From contig JALNYT010000005.1 in NCBI GenBank assembly GCA_023229685.1, positions 186,001 through 250,000 on the forward strand: a stretch of 64,000 nt of DNA, written 5' to 3'. Shown one piece after another: positions 41,215-48,376 of this stretch. Numbering within the stretch: the first letter of the stretch is position 1; each line of letters begins with the position of its first letter. Made by a program: the position numbers and the translations under genes. Source of the DNA: Sulfuritalea sp. (GTDB taxonomy: Bacteria > Pseudomonadota > Gammaproteobacteria > Burkholderiales > Rhodocyclaceae). Below the pieces are notes generated by a model, which ran no database searches, was not told the DNA's origin, and saw only the letters and a program-made list of their open reading frames with translations.

Positions 41215-41457
41215 ATGAACACCCTGTTGCGGATTCTTGTCTGGTGTTTGCGTATCGTGGTCTTCGTCGGACTGTTCGGGCTGGCGATCAAGAACAGCGG
41301 CCCGATGGAATTGCGCTTCTTTCTGGATCATGCCTGGACGGCCCCGATCTCGGTGGTCATCCTCGCCGTGTTTGCGATTGGCGTTGCGGTCGGCCTGACG
41401 GCCGCGTTGGGCGTATTCCTGCGCCCCCATCGTAATCCGGATCGCGAGCCGCACTGA
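41215..41457 (+). CDS. lapA: LapA-like (DUF1049) inner-membrane protein
   Basis: An 80-residue protein with two membrane helices (LVWCLRIVVFVGLFGLAIKN and ISVVILAVFAIGVAVGLTAA) linked by the conserved MELRFFLDHAW segment of the DUF1049/LapA family. LapA acts with LapB in controlling lipopolysaccharide assembly. ATG 41215 is four bases before the lapB region only in order, with lapB starting five bases after its stop; the pair is conserved downstream of ihfB. Confidence 0.9.
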   Translation: MNTLLRILVWCLRIVVFVGLFGLAIKNSGPMELRFFLDHAWTAPISVVILAVFAIGVAVGLTAALGVFLRPHRNPDREPH

Positions 41458-41461
41458 CGCA

Positions 41462-42637
41462 ATGGAAATCGAACTTTGGTGGCTGCTGGTACTGCCGGTA
41501 TTTTTCGGCCTCGGCTGGATCGCGGCGCGGATCGACATCAAGCATCTGCTGAAAGAGTCGCGCGTTTTGCCGCGTTCCTACTTCAAGGGACTGAATTTCC
41601 TGCTCAACGAACAGCCGGATCAGGCCATCGAAGCCTTCATCGAGGCGGCGCGCGTCGACCCGGAAACCATCGAGCTGCATTTCGCCCTGGGCAATCTGTT
41701 CCGCCGGCGCGGCGAGACCGACCGTGCCATCCGCGTCCATCAGAACCTCATCGAGCGCGACGGCCTGTCGGCTGCGCAGAGGCTGCACGCCTTGTCCGAA
41801 CTCGGGCAGGACTATCTGAAGGCCGGCCTGCTCGATCGCGCCGAGGAAATATTCGTCAAGCTGCGCGGCACCGACCGCGACGAAGAGGCGCTGAAAAACC
41901 TGCTCGAAATCTACCAGCAGGAAAAGGAATGGGCCAAGGCGATTGCGATTTGCGACGCCATGCCGAACCATTCCGAGCATCTCTGGCAAAAGGAAATCGC
42001 CGAGTTTCGGTGCGAGATGGCGGCCAACGAAATGCTCCACGACCGCCACGACGAAGCGCGGCGCCTGCTCGACGAGGCGCTGGCCGCCAACCGGAAATGT
42101 GTCCGCGCGACGCTGCTGCTGGGCGATCTGGCGGCAAAAGTCGGCGATGGCGAGGCGGCGATCGATCACTGGAAAGGCATCGAGCAGCAGAATCCGGTGT
42201 ATCTGGCACTGGCCGCGGAAAAACTGATGACGGCGCATATCCAGATGGGCCGCAAGGAGCAGGGCATCCAGTTGCTGCGCGGCTGGCTGGAGCGCCATCC
42301 TTCGCTCGACTTGCTCGATGCGGTGTTTCGTGCCGAACTCGACAATGACGGCGCGGAGGCGGCCTATGCGCTGGTGCGCGACGAGTTGCGCCGCAATCCG
42401 ACGCTGCTCGGGCTCGACAAGCTGCTCGAGGCGCAGATCCTGGTGGTCCCGCCCGAAAAGCGCGCCGATCTGGAACTGGTCAAGAACCTGATTCACAATC
42501 ACACCCGCCGCGTCGCGCGCTATCGCTGCGACGCCTGCGGTTTCAAGGCGCGGCAGTTCTACTGGCGTTGCCCCGGCTGCGGCGGCTGGGAGACCTATCC
42601 GCCCAAGCGCACCGAAGAATTCGACATCACACTTTAG
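41462..42637 (+). CDS. lapB: LPS assembly regulator LapB (YciM)
   Basis: A 391-residue membrane-anchored TPR protein. The N-terminal helix WWLLVLPVFFGLGWIAARID is followed by DIKHLLKESRVLPRSYFKGL, a highly conserved LapB segment, then about nine TPR repeats (e.g. PETIELHFALGNLFRRRGET). The C-terminal rubredoxin-like metal knuckle is complete: CDACGF and CPGCGGW, ending with NPTKR-like GGWETYPPKR. LapB recruits FtsH to degrade LpxC in known systems. It follows lapA directly. Confidence 0.95.
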   Translation: MEIELWWLLVLPVFFGLGWIAARIDIKHLLKESRVLPRSYFKGLNFLLNEQPDQAIEAFIEAARVDPETIELHFALGNLFRRRGETDRAIRVHQNLIERDGLSAAQRLHALSELGQDYLKAGLLDRAEEIFVKLRGTDRDEEALKNLLEIYQQEKEWAKAIAICDAMPNHSEHLWQKEIAEFRCEMAANEMLHDRHDEARRLLDEALAANRKCVRATLLLGDLAAKVGDGEAAIDHWKGIEQQNPVYLALAAEKLMTAHIQMGRKEQGIQLLRGWLERHPSLDLLDAVFRAELDNDGAEAAYALVRDELRRNPTLLGLDKLLEAQILVVPPEKRADLELVKNLIHNHTRRVARYRCDACGFKARQFYWRCPGCGGWETYPPKRTEEFDITL

Positions 42638-42652
42638 AAGATATGAACACGA

Positions 42653-42758
42653 CCTTCCCCCCATCCCCCTTCCCAAGGAAGGGGGTGACCAAAGTTCGCC
42701 GCGTTGCGGCTCCATGTGATTTGCTTTCGCCTCCTTGGGGCGGCCCTGCGGAGGCGAC
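42653..42758 (+). repeat. Dispersed repeat of about 106 bp, copy B
   Basis: Starts CCTTCCCCCCATCCCCC and shares the blocks GTTCGCCGC, TGCGGCTC, CCTTGGGGCG and CCCTGCGG in the same order and spacing as 6401-6508. Contains stems CCCTTCC / GGAAGGG, GCCGC / GCGGC and CGCCTCC / GGAGGCG. Its last bases form the GGAGGCG ribosome-binding site of ugd. Confidence 0.85.
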
Positions 42759-44081
42759 ATGAAAATCACAGTCATCGGCACCGGCTACGTCGGCCTTGTC
42801 TCCGGCACCTGTCTTGCAGACGTAGGCAATGATGTGCTCTGCCTCGATCTCGATGCCGCCAAAATCCGCACCCTCAACGAAGGCGGCATTCCGATCTACG
42901 AACCGGGCCTGGAGGCCATGGTGAGGAAGAACGAAGCCGCCGGGCGTTTGCGCTTTACCACCGATATCGAGGCCGCGGTCGCCCACGGTGTGTTGCAGTT
43001 CATTGCGGTCGGCACCCCGCCCGACGAGGATGGTTCCGCCGACCTGCAATATGTGGTCGCCGCCGCGCGCAACGTGGGGCGCTACATGAGCGGCTACAAG
43101 GTCGTGGTGGACAAGTCCACCGTGCCGGTCGGTACCGCCGACAGGGTGCGCGCGGCGATTGCCGAAGAGTTGCAGGCACGCGGCGCGAAGGTCGACTTCA
43201 GCGTGGTCTCCAACCCGGAATTTCTCAAGGAAGGCGCCGCGGTAGACGACTTCATGAAGCCCGACCGTATTGTCGTCGGCGCCGACGACGCCCGCGCCAT
43301 CGAGCTCATGCGTGAGCTTTACGCGCCGTTCCAGCGCAATCACGAACGCCTGATCGTGATGGACGTGAAGAGCGCGGAGCTGACCAAGTACGCCGCGAAT
43401 GCGATGCTGGCGACGCGCATCAGCTTCATGAACGAACTGGCGAATCTGGCTGAAAAGCTGGGGGCCGACATCGAGCTGGTGCGCAAGGGCATCGGCTCCG
43501 ATCCGCGCATCGGCTTCCAATTCCTCTACCCCGGCGTCGGCTACGGTGGTTCCTGCTTTCCCAAGGATGTGCAGGCCCTGATTCGTACGGCGCAGGAGGC
43601 CGGGCAGGAGCTGCAGGTGCTGCAAGCGGTCGAGGCGGCCAACGAAGCACAGAAAGGCGTGCTTGGACAGAAGATCACGACGCGCCTCGGCAAGGATCTC
43701 AGCGGCAAGACTTTCGCCCTGTGGGGCCTGGCCTTCAAGCCCAATACCGACGACATGCGCGAAGCGCCAAGCCTGGTGCTGATTGCCGACCTTCTGGCCT
43801 GCGGCGCTGCCATCCGTGCCTACGATCCAGTGGCTGCGCATGAGGCGCAGCGCATCCTGGGCCAGGACGCGCGCATCAGCTACGCGGCGACACCGATGGA
43901 AGCGCTGGACGGCGCCGATGCCCTGGCCATCGTCACCGAGTGGAAGGAGTTCCGCAGTCCCGACTTTGATGCGATCAAGGCCAAGCTGAAGACGCCGGTA
44001 ATTTTCGACGGCCGCAATCTCTACGATCCGGCGATACCGCGCAAGGCCGGCCTCGAGTACTTCGCCATTGGACGGCTATGA
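42759..44081 (+). CDS. ugd: UDP-glucose 6-dehydrogenase
   Basis: A 440-residue NAD-dependent enzyme making UDP-glucuronate for surface polysaccharide. It has the nucleotide loop IGTGYVGLVSGTCLADVG, VDKSTVPVGTADRV, SNPEFLKEGAAVDDF, PDRIVVG, KYAANAMLATRISFMNEL, and the catalytic Cys in YGGSCFPKDVQAL. ATG 42759 is preceded by GGAGGCG, which belongs to the 106-bp repeat copy B. The upstream in-frame Met at 42735 lies within the repeat and is not favoured. The neighbouring genes also concern LPS and envelope sugars. Confidence 0.96.
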   Translation: MKITVIGTGYVGLVSGTCLADVGNDVLCLDLDAAKIRTLNEGGIPIYEPGLEAMVRKNEAAGRLRFTTDIEAAVAHGVLQFIAVGTPPDEDGSADLQYVVAAARNVGRYMSGYKVVVDKSTVPVGTADRVRAAIAEELQARGAKVDFSVVSNPEFLKEGAAVDDFMKPDRIVVGADDARAIELMRELYAPFQRNHERLIVMDVKSAELTKYAANAMLATRISFMNELANLAEKLGADIELVRKGIGSDPRIGFQFLYPGVGYGGSCFPKDVQALIRTAQEAGQELQVLQAVEAANEAQKGVLGQKITTRLGKDLSGKTFALWGLAFKPNTDDMREAPSLVLIADLLACGAAIRAYDPVAAHEAQRILGQDARISYAATPMEALDGADALAIVTEWKEFRSPDFDAIKAKLKTPVIFDGRNLYDPAIPRKAGLEYFAIGRL

Positions 44082-44094
44082 GAAACATTATTTG

Positions 44095-44165
44095 CCACAG
44101 AGATCACAGAGGGCACAGAGAAATGCAGGAGAGGATTTTCTCTGTGTTCTCTGTGTCCTCTGTGG
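44095..44165. repeat. CACAGAG-type inverted repeat
   Basis: Arms 44095-44122 and 44138-44165 pair at 24 of 28 positions. Each arm contains three CACAGAG units with a nine-base period. It lies between ugd and rfaE1, and the ribosome-binding region of rfaE1 begins 20 bp after it. Could work as a terminator-like or mRNA-stabilising hairpin. Confidence 0.85.
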
Positions 44166-44184
44166 TTGACAGGTTTTTCTGACC

Positions 44185-45114
44185 ATGCAGATTCCTGATA
44201 CCTCCGCTGCCCGTATTCTGGTGGTCGGCGACGTGATGCTGGATCGCTACTGGTTCGGCGAGGTTTCGCGCATTTCGCCGGAAGCCCCGGTGCCGGTGGT
44301 CAAGGTCGAGCGCACGGAAGAGCGCCCCGGTGGCGCGGCCAATGTTGCGCGCAACTGCGCCGCGCTGGGCGCCCGAGTGGCACTGTTGTCCGTGGTCGGT
44401 GCCGACGAGGCAGGCCAGATCCTTGCACGCCTGATGCGCGACTCCGGCATCGAATGCAGCCTGCATGAGGATGCCCAACTCAGCACCACCGTCAAGTTGC
44501 GCGTGGTCGGTCGCCAACAGCAACTGCTGCGCATCGATTTTGAAAACGCGCCGGATCACGAAGTCCTGCAGGCCAAGCTGGCTGATTTTGAATCGCGCCT
44601 GGCGACCTGCGATGTGGTGATCCTGTCCGACTACGGCAAGGGCGGCCTCACCCACATCACGGAAATGATTCGGCTTGCCCGCGCTGCCGGCAAGCAGGTG
44701 CTGGTCGATCCCAAGGGCGAGGACTACGCCCGTTATGCCGGAGCGACCCTGCTCACTCCCAATCGATCCGAGATGCGCGACGTAGTCGGACGCTGGAAGG
44801 ATGAAGCGGAACTAGCCCTGAAGGCCATGCGCTTGCGCGATGAACTGCACCTGGAGGCATTGCTGGTGACCCGCAGCGAAGAAGGCATGACGCTGTTTTC
44901 GGCCGACGGCGTGGCGCATGAGCCGGCAGTGGCGCGTGAGGTTTATGATGTCAGTGGCGCCGGTGATACGGTCATCGCCACGCTGGCGGTGATGCTGGGC
45001 AGCGGTCTGTCCTTGCCGCAGGCGATGCGCCAGGCCAATCTCGCCGCCGGCATCGTGGTCGGAAAACTGGGCACCGCAACGTGCTCTCTGGAAGAATTGA
45101 AACAGGTCAACTAG
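44185..45114 (+). CDS. rfaE1: D-glycero-beta-D-manno-heptose-7-phosphate kinase
   Basis: A 309-residue ribokinase-family (PfkB) enzyme phosphorylating heptose-7-phosphate at C1 for LPS inner core. It shows VVGDVMLDRYWFGEVSRISP, PGGAANVARNCAALGARV, DYGKGGLT, DPKGEDYARY, TPNRSE, and the catalytic YDVSGAGDTVIATLA. It is the kinase half only; the adenylyltransferase domain of HldE is absent, so a separate rfaE2 is expected elsewhere. rfaD follows seven bases later. Confidence 0.95.
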   Translation: MQIPDTSAARILVVGDVMLDRYWFGEVSRISPEAPVPVVKVERTEERPGGAANVARNCAALGARVALLSVVGADEAGQILARLMRDSGIECSLHEDAQLSTTVKLRVVGRQQQLLRIDFENAPDHEVLQAKLADFESRLATCDVVILSDYGKGGLTHITEMIRLARAAGKQVLVDPKGEDYARYAGATLLTPNRSEMRDVVGRWKDEAELALKAMRLRDELHLEALLVTRSEEGMTLFSADGVAHEPAVAREVYDVSGAGDTVIATLAVMLGSGLSLPQAMRQANLAAGIVVGKLGTATCSLEELKQVN

Positions 45115-45121
45115 GGGTCAT

Positions 45122-46108
45122 ATGTACTACGTCGTTACCGGCGCCTGCGGCTTCATCGGCGCGAATCTGGTCAAGGGCCTCAACGAACGAGGCATTTCGG
45201 ACATCATCGCGGTCGACAACCTGACCAAGGCCGACAAGTTCAGGAACCTGACCGACTGTGATATCGCCGACTATCTGGACAAGAGCGAATTCCTCTCGCT
45301 GGTCGAAAGCGGTCAACTCGACGGTGACATCGAAGCCATCCTGCACGAAGGCGCCTGTTCGGACACCATGGAAACCGACGGCCGCTACGTGATGGCCAAC
45401 AACTATCGCTATTCGCTGGCGCTGCTGGATTTTTGCCAGGAACAGGAAATTCCGCTGCTCTATGCCTCGTCCGCCTCCGTCTATGGCGGTGGCAGCGTGT
45501 TCAGCGAAGAGCGCGAATTCGAGGCGCCGCTCAATGTCTATGGCTACTCGAAGTTTCTCTTCGATCAGATCGTGCGTCGCCGTCTCGCCAACGCCGACTC
45601 CCAGATCGCCGGGTTCCGCTACTTCAACGTCTACGGTCCGCGCGAGCAGCACAAGGGACGTATGGCCTCGGTTGCCTTTCATCACTTCAATCAATACCAG
45701 GCTTCCGGCAAGGTCCAGCTGTTCGAAGGCTACGGTGGCTATGCCAACGGTGAGCAGCGCCGCGATTTCGTGTACGTCGGCGACGTGGTCAAGGTGAATA
45801 TGGATTTTCTTGAAAGCAGGATATCCGGCATCTACAACCTGGGCACCGGGCGCGCACAGAGCTTCAACGAACTCGCCGCCGCCACGGTGAATGCCTGCCG
45901 CGCCCTGGAAGGCAAGCCGGCCCAATCCGTGGCCGAACTGGTGGCGCAGGGCATCATCGAATACATTCCCTTTCCGGATGCCTTGAAGGGCAAGTACCAG
46001 AGCTTCACCGAGGCCGATCTTTCCCAGTTGCGCGGCGTAGGCTACAAAAGCGCCTTCGCCCCGGTGGAAGAAGGTGTGGCCGACTACGTGCAATGGCTCG
46101 CCAGATGA
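45122..46108 (+). CDS. rfaD: ADP-glyceromanno-heptose 6-epimerase
   Basis: A 328-residue short-chain-type epimerase of LPS heptose synthesis: VTGACGFIGANLVKGLNERG, EGACSDTMETDGRYVMANNY, SSASVYGGG and the catalytic YGYSKFLFDQ. The family block FRYFNVYGPREQHKGRMASV is complete. The stretch RRRLANADSQ just before it is encoded by copy 9 of the 22-bp repeat, at a position where family members vary. It follows rfaE1 as part of one operon; cysM comes next. Confidence 0.96.
   Translation: MYYVVTGACGFIGANLVKGLNERGISDIIAVDNLTKADKFRNLTDCDIADYLDKSEFLSLVESGQLDGDIEAILHEGACSDTMETDGRYVMANNYRYSLALLDFCQEQEIPLLYASSASVYGGGSVFSEEREFEAPLNVYGYSKFLFDQIVRRRLANADSQIAGFRYFNVYGPREQHKGRMASVAFHHFNQYQASGKVQLFEGYGGYANGEQRRDFVYVGDVVKVNMDFLESRISGIYNLGTGRAQSFNELAAATVNACRALEGKPAQSVAELVAQGIIEYIPFPDALKGKYQSFTEADLSQLRGVGYKSAFAPVEEGVADYVQWLAR
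45578..45599 (+). repeat. Dispersed 22-bp repeat, copy 9 (inside rfaD)
   Basis: CGCCGTCTCGCC followed by AACGCCGACT. Differs from copy 3 at two positions. Because it lies in a gene of normal length, convergence cannot be excluded for this copy alone. Confidence 0.6.
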
Positions 46109-46145
46109 ACTGCCACAGACATTGCAGCCGCGGGTAGGAGACAAG

Positions 46146-47048
46146 ATGAACTGGAAGACGCTCGAAGATTTCGTCGGCAATACGCCGCTGGTCCAGCTCA
46201 AGCACATTCCGGGTGCGGAGGCCGCGCGCCGCAACAACGTGATCCTGGCCAAGCTGGAAGGCAACAATCCGGCCGGCTCGGTCAAGGACCGGCCGGCATT
46301 GTCCATGATCAAGCACGCCGAGGCACGCGGCCGCATCAAGCCTGGCGACACGCTGATCGAGGCCACCTCGGGCAATACCGGCATAGCGCTGGCGATGGCC
46401 GCAGCGATGCGCGGCTACCGCATGATCCTGATCATGCCGGAGCATCAGAGCGTCGAACGCTGCCAGACCATGCGCGCCTTCGGCGCCGAACTGGTGTTGA
46501 CGCCCAAGGCGGGCGGCATGGAAGCGGCGCGGGACTTGAGCGAGCAGATGGTCAGGGACGGCAAGGGGATTGTGCTCGACCAGTTCGCCAACCCGGACAA
46601 TCCCCTGGCGCACTACGAAACCACCGGGCCCGAGATCTGGCGCGACACCGCGGGCCGCATCACGCATTTCGTTTCCAGCATGGGCACCACCGGCACCATC
46701 ATGGGCTGCTCGCGCTATTTCAAGGAGCAGAACCCGGCGATCCGCATCGTCGGCTGCCAGCCGGACGAAGGCTCGCAGATTCCCGGCATCCGCAAGTGGC
46801 CGGAAGCCTACCTGCCGAAAATATTCGAGGCCTCGCGCGTGGATCAGGTCGAAAACGTGAGCCAGGGGCAGGCCGAGGAAATGTCGCGGCGGCTGGCGCG
46901 CGAGGAAGGCATCTTCGCCGGGATTTCCTCCGGCGGCTCACTCGCAGTGGCGTTGCGCGTCGCGAATCAGGTGGAGAACGCGGTGATCGTCAGCATCGTC
47001 TGCGACCGCGGCGACCGCTATCTTTCGACAGGCGTTTTCCCGGCTTAG
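46146..47048 (+). CDS. cysM: Cysteine synthase B (O-acetylserine sulfhydrylase)
   Basis: A 300-residue PLP enzyme. FVGNTPLVQLKHIP, the PLP lysine in NPAGSVKDRPAL (Lys47), EATSGNTGIALAMAAAMRGY, and VSSMGTTGTIMGCSRYFKEQ are canonical; PEHQSVERCQTMRAFGAELV is CysM-like rather than CysK-like. CysM can use thiosulfate as well as sulfide. GTAGGAGAC precedes ATG 46146. It converges with the nitronate monooxygenase gene, overlapping it by four bases at the stops. Confidence 0.95.
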   Translation: MNWKTLEDFVGNTPLVQLKHIPGAEAARRNNVILAKLEGNNPAGSVKDRPALSMIKHAEARGRIKPGDTLIEATSGNTGIALAMAAAMRGYRMILIMPEHQSVERCQTMRAFGAELVLTPKAGGMEAARDLSEQMVRDGKGIVLDQFANPDNPLAHYETTGPEIWRDTAGRITHFVSSMGTTGTIMGCSRYFKEQNPAIRIVGCQPDEGSQIPGIRKWPEAYLPKIFEASRVDQVENVSQGQAEEMSRRLAREEGIFAGISSGGSLAVALRVANQVENAVIVSIVCDRGDRYLSTGVFPA

Positions 47049-48289
47049 TCCGGCAGCGCGATCTTGTTGTCGGTGCTGAACTGATAGTCGCGGAAGATGT
47101 GTTCCGCCGACAGCAGCCGATAACTGCCGTCGTCGTTGCGGCGGGTGGTGTCCTTCAGGCGGTAGGTGTAGTGGCCGCAAGTCCAGCAGTCGAAGTTGCG
47201 CATGTGGGTGCACAGGCAGGTCTTGTCCATCACATGGATCTTCTTCGCATGCGGATGCAGCGCCACTTCGCGGTTATAGGCCTCGATGTACTGGCAGCTG
47301 CCGTTGGAATCCAGCAGGTAGCCGAAGGCCTCGCAGTTTGGCCGGATGCCGGCGCCGATTGCCGGGCTGTTCTTCAGCATGCGCATCGGGTAGCCGGTCG
47401 GTGAAATCGTGTTCACCTCGATGTCGCTTTCGCTGGCCTTGAAATACTCCTGCTGCACCTTCTCCGGCAGGCCGCATTCTTTCGAAACGGTGAAGCGGGT
47501 GGCAACCTGGACCGCAGCGGCGCCCATTTCCATGAAGGCGACGGCGTCGGAACCGGTGAAAATGCCTCCGGCCGGTATCAGCGGAATCTCGAGATGCTCG
47601 GCCTTCATCCATTCGCGGATCTCGATGAAAATCTTCGCCAGATCGTAAGCGGCCCAATCCATGCCGAAACCCAGGTGGCCACCGGCCAAGGGGCCTTCGA
47701 TCACGACATAGTCGGGCAGGCGGCCGGTGCGTGCGCTTTTTTTCAGAAATAGCGTCAGGGCGCGCAGGGACGAAACGATGATGCCCAGCTTGACGTCGCG
47801 GAAGCGCGGATGGTCCTCGATCAGCGCAAACGAACCCAAGTGCAGTCCCGCCGCCAACGTGATGCCGTCGATGCCGTGATCCAGCGCCGCCTTGAGCCGA
47901 GCGCGCAGGGTTTCCCGCGGCGCATTCATGGTCAGCTTTTCCATGCAGTTGGCGAAAATCATCCCGTCGCCGCGCTTGGCTTCCATGGTGCGCCCGACAT
48001 GCAGGGCGGTCGCTTCCGCGAGCAGGCCAAGATCGAACTTGACCACGGCCTTCTCCGTATTGGCGACGTTGTACTTGTATTGCCTGAGCTTGTTCTTGAC
48101 GTACTTGGTATTGAAGCGCCGGTCGGAAACCGTAGGCACCATCGCGTCGGAAATGTGGCCGATGCCGCCCAACCGGGCCGCCTCCAGGGCGAGTTCCGCG
48201 GTCGAAATGTCGACGCCCATGCCGCCGACAACGATCGGAAGCAGTTCTTTCTTGCCCAGCCGCAGGCGGAAATCATCGACGCGCTTCAT
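47045..48289 (-). CDS. Nitronate monooxygenase family protein with Cys-rich C-terminus
   Basis: A 414-residue FMN-dependent TIM-barrel protein of the nitronate monooxygenase/2-nitropropane dioxygenase family. Visible features are PIVVGGMGVDISTAELALEA, DGMIFANCMEKL, YVVIEGPLAGGHLGFGMDW, IPAGGIFTGSDAVAFMEMGA and AVQVATRFTVSKECG. Beyond the usual barrel it has a C-terminal extension with clustered cysteines (CLCTHMRNFDCWTCG) that could bind metal or an iron-sulfur cluster. The true substrate is unknown. Stop codons overlap with cysM. Confidence 0.88.
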   Translation of the reverse strand: MKRVDDFRLRLGKKELLPIVVGGMGVDISTAELALEAARLGGIGHISDAMVPTVSDRRFNTKYVKNKLRQYKYNVANTEKAVVKFDLGLLAEATALHVGRTMEAKRGDGMIFANCMEKLTMNAPRETLRARLKAALDHGIDGITLAAGLHLGSFALIEDHPRFRDVKLGIIVSSLRALTLFLKKSARTGRLPDYVVIEGPLAGGHLGFGMDWAAYDLAKIFIEIREWMKAEHLEIPLIPAGGIFTGSDAVAFMEMGAAAVQVATRFTVSKECGLPEKVQQEYFKASESDIEVNTISPTGYPMRMLKNSPAIGAGIRPNCEAFGYLLDSNGSCQYIEAYNREVALHPHAKKIHVMDKTCLCTHMRNFDCWTCGHYTYRLKDTTRRNDDGSYRLLSAEHIFRDYQFSTDNKIALPD

Positions 48290-48376
48290 TGCAACTTTTC
48301 CATTGTTTGGTAGCCCGTCATTATCTCCCGGCGACGGGCGGTTCTGTTGCTGTTGCGAGGGAAAATTCTGGTCGAC

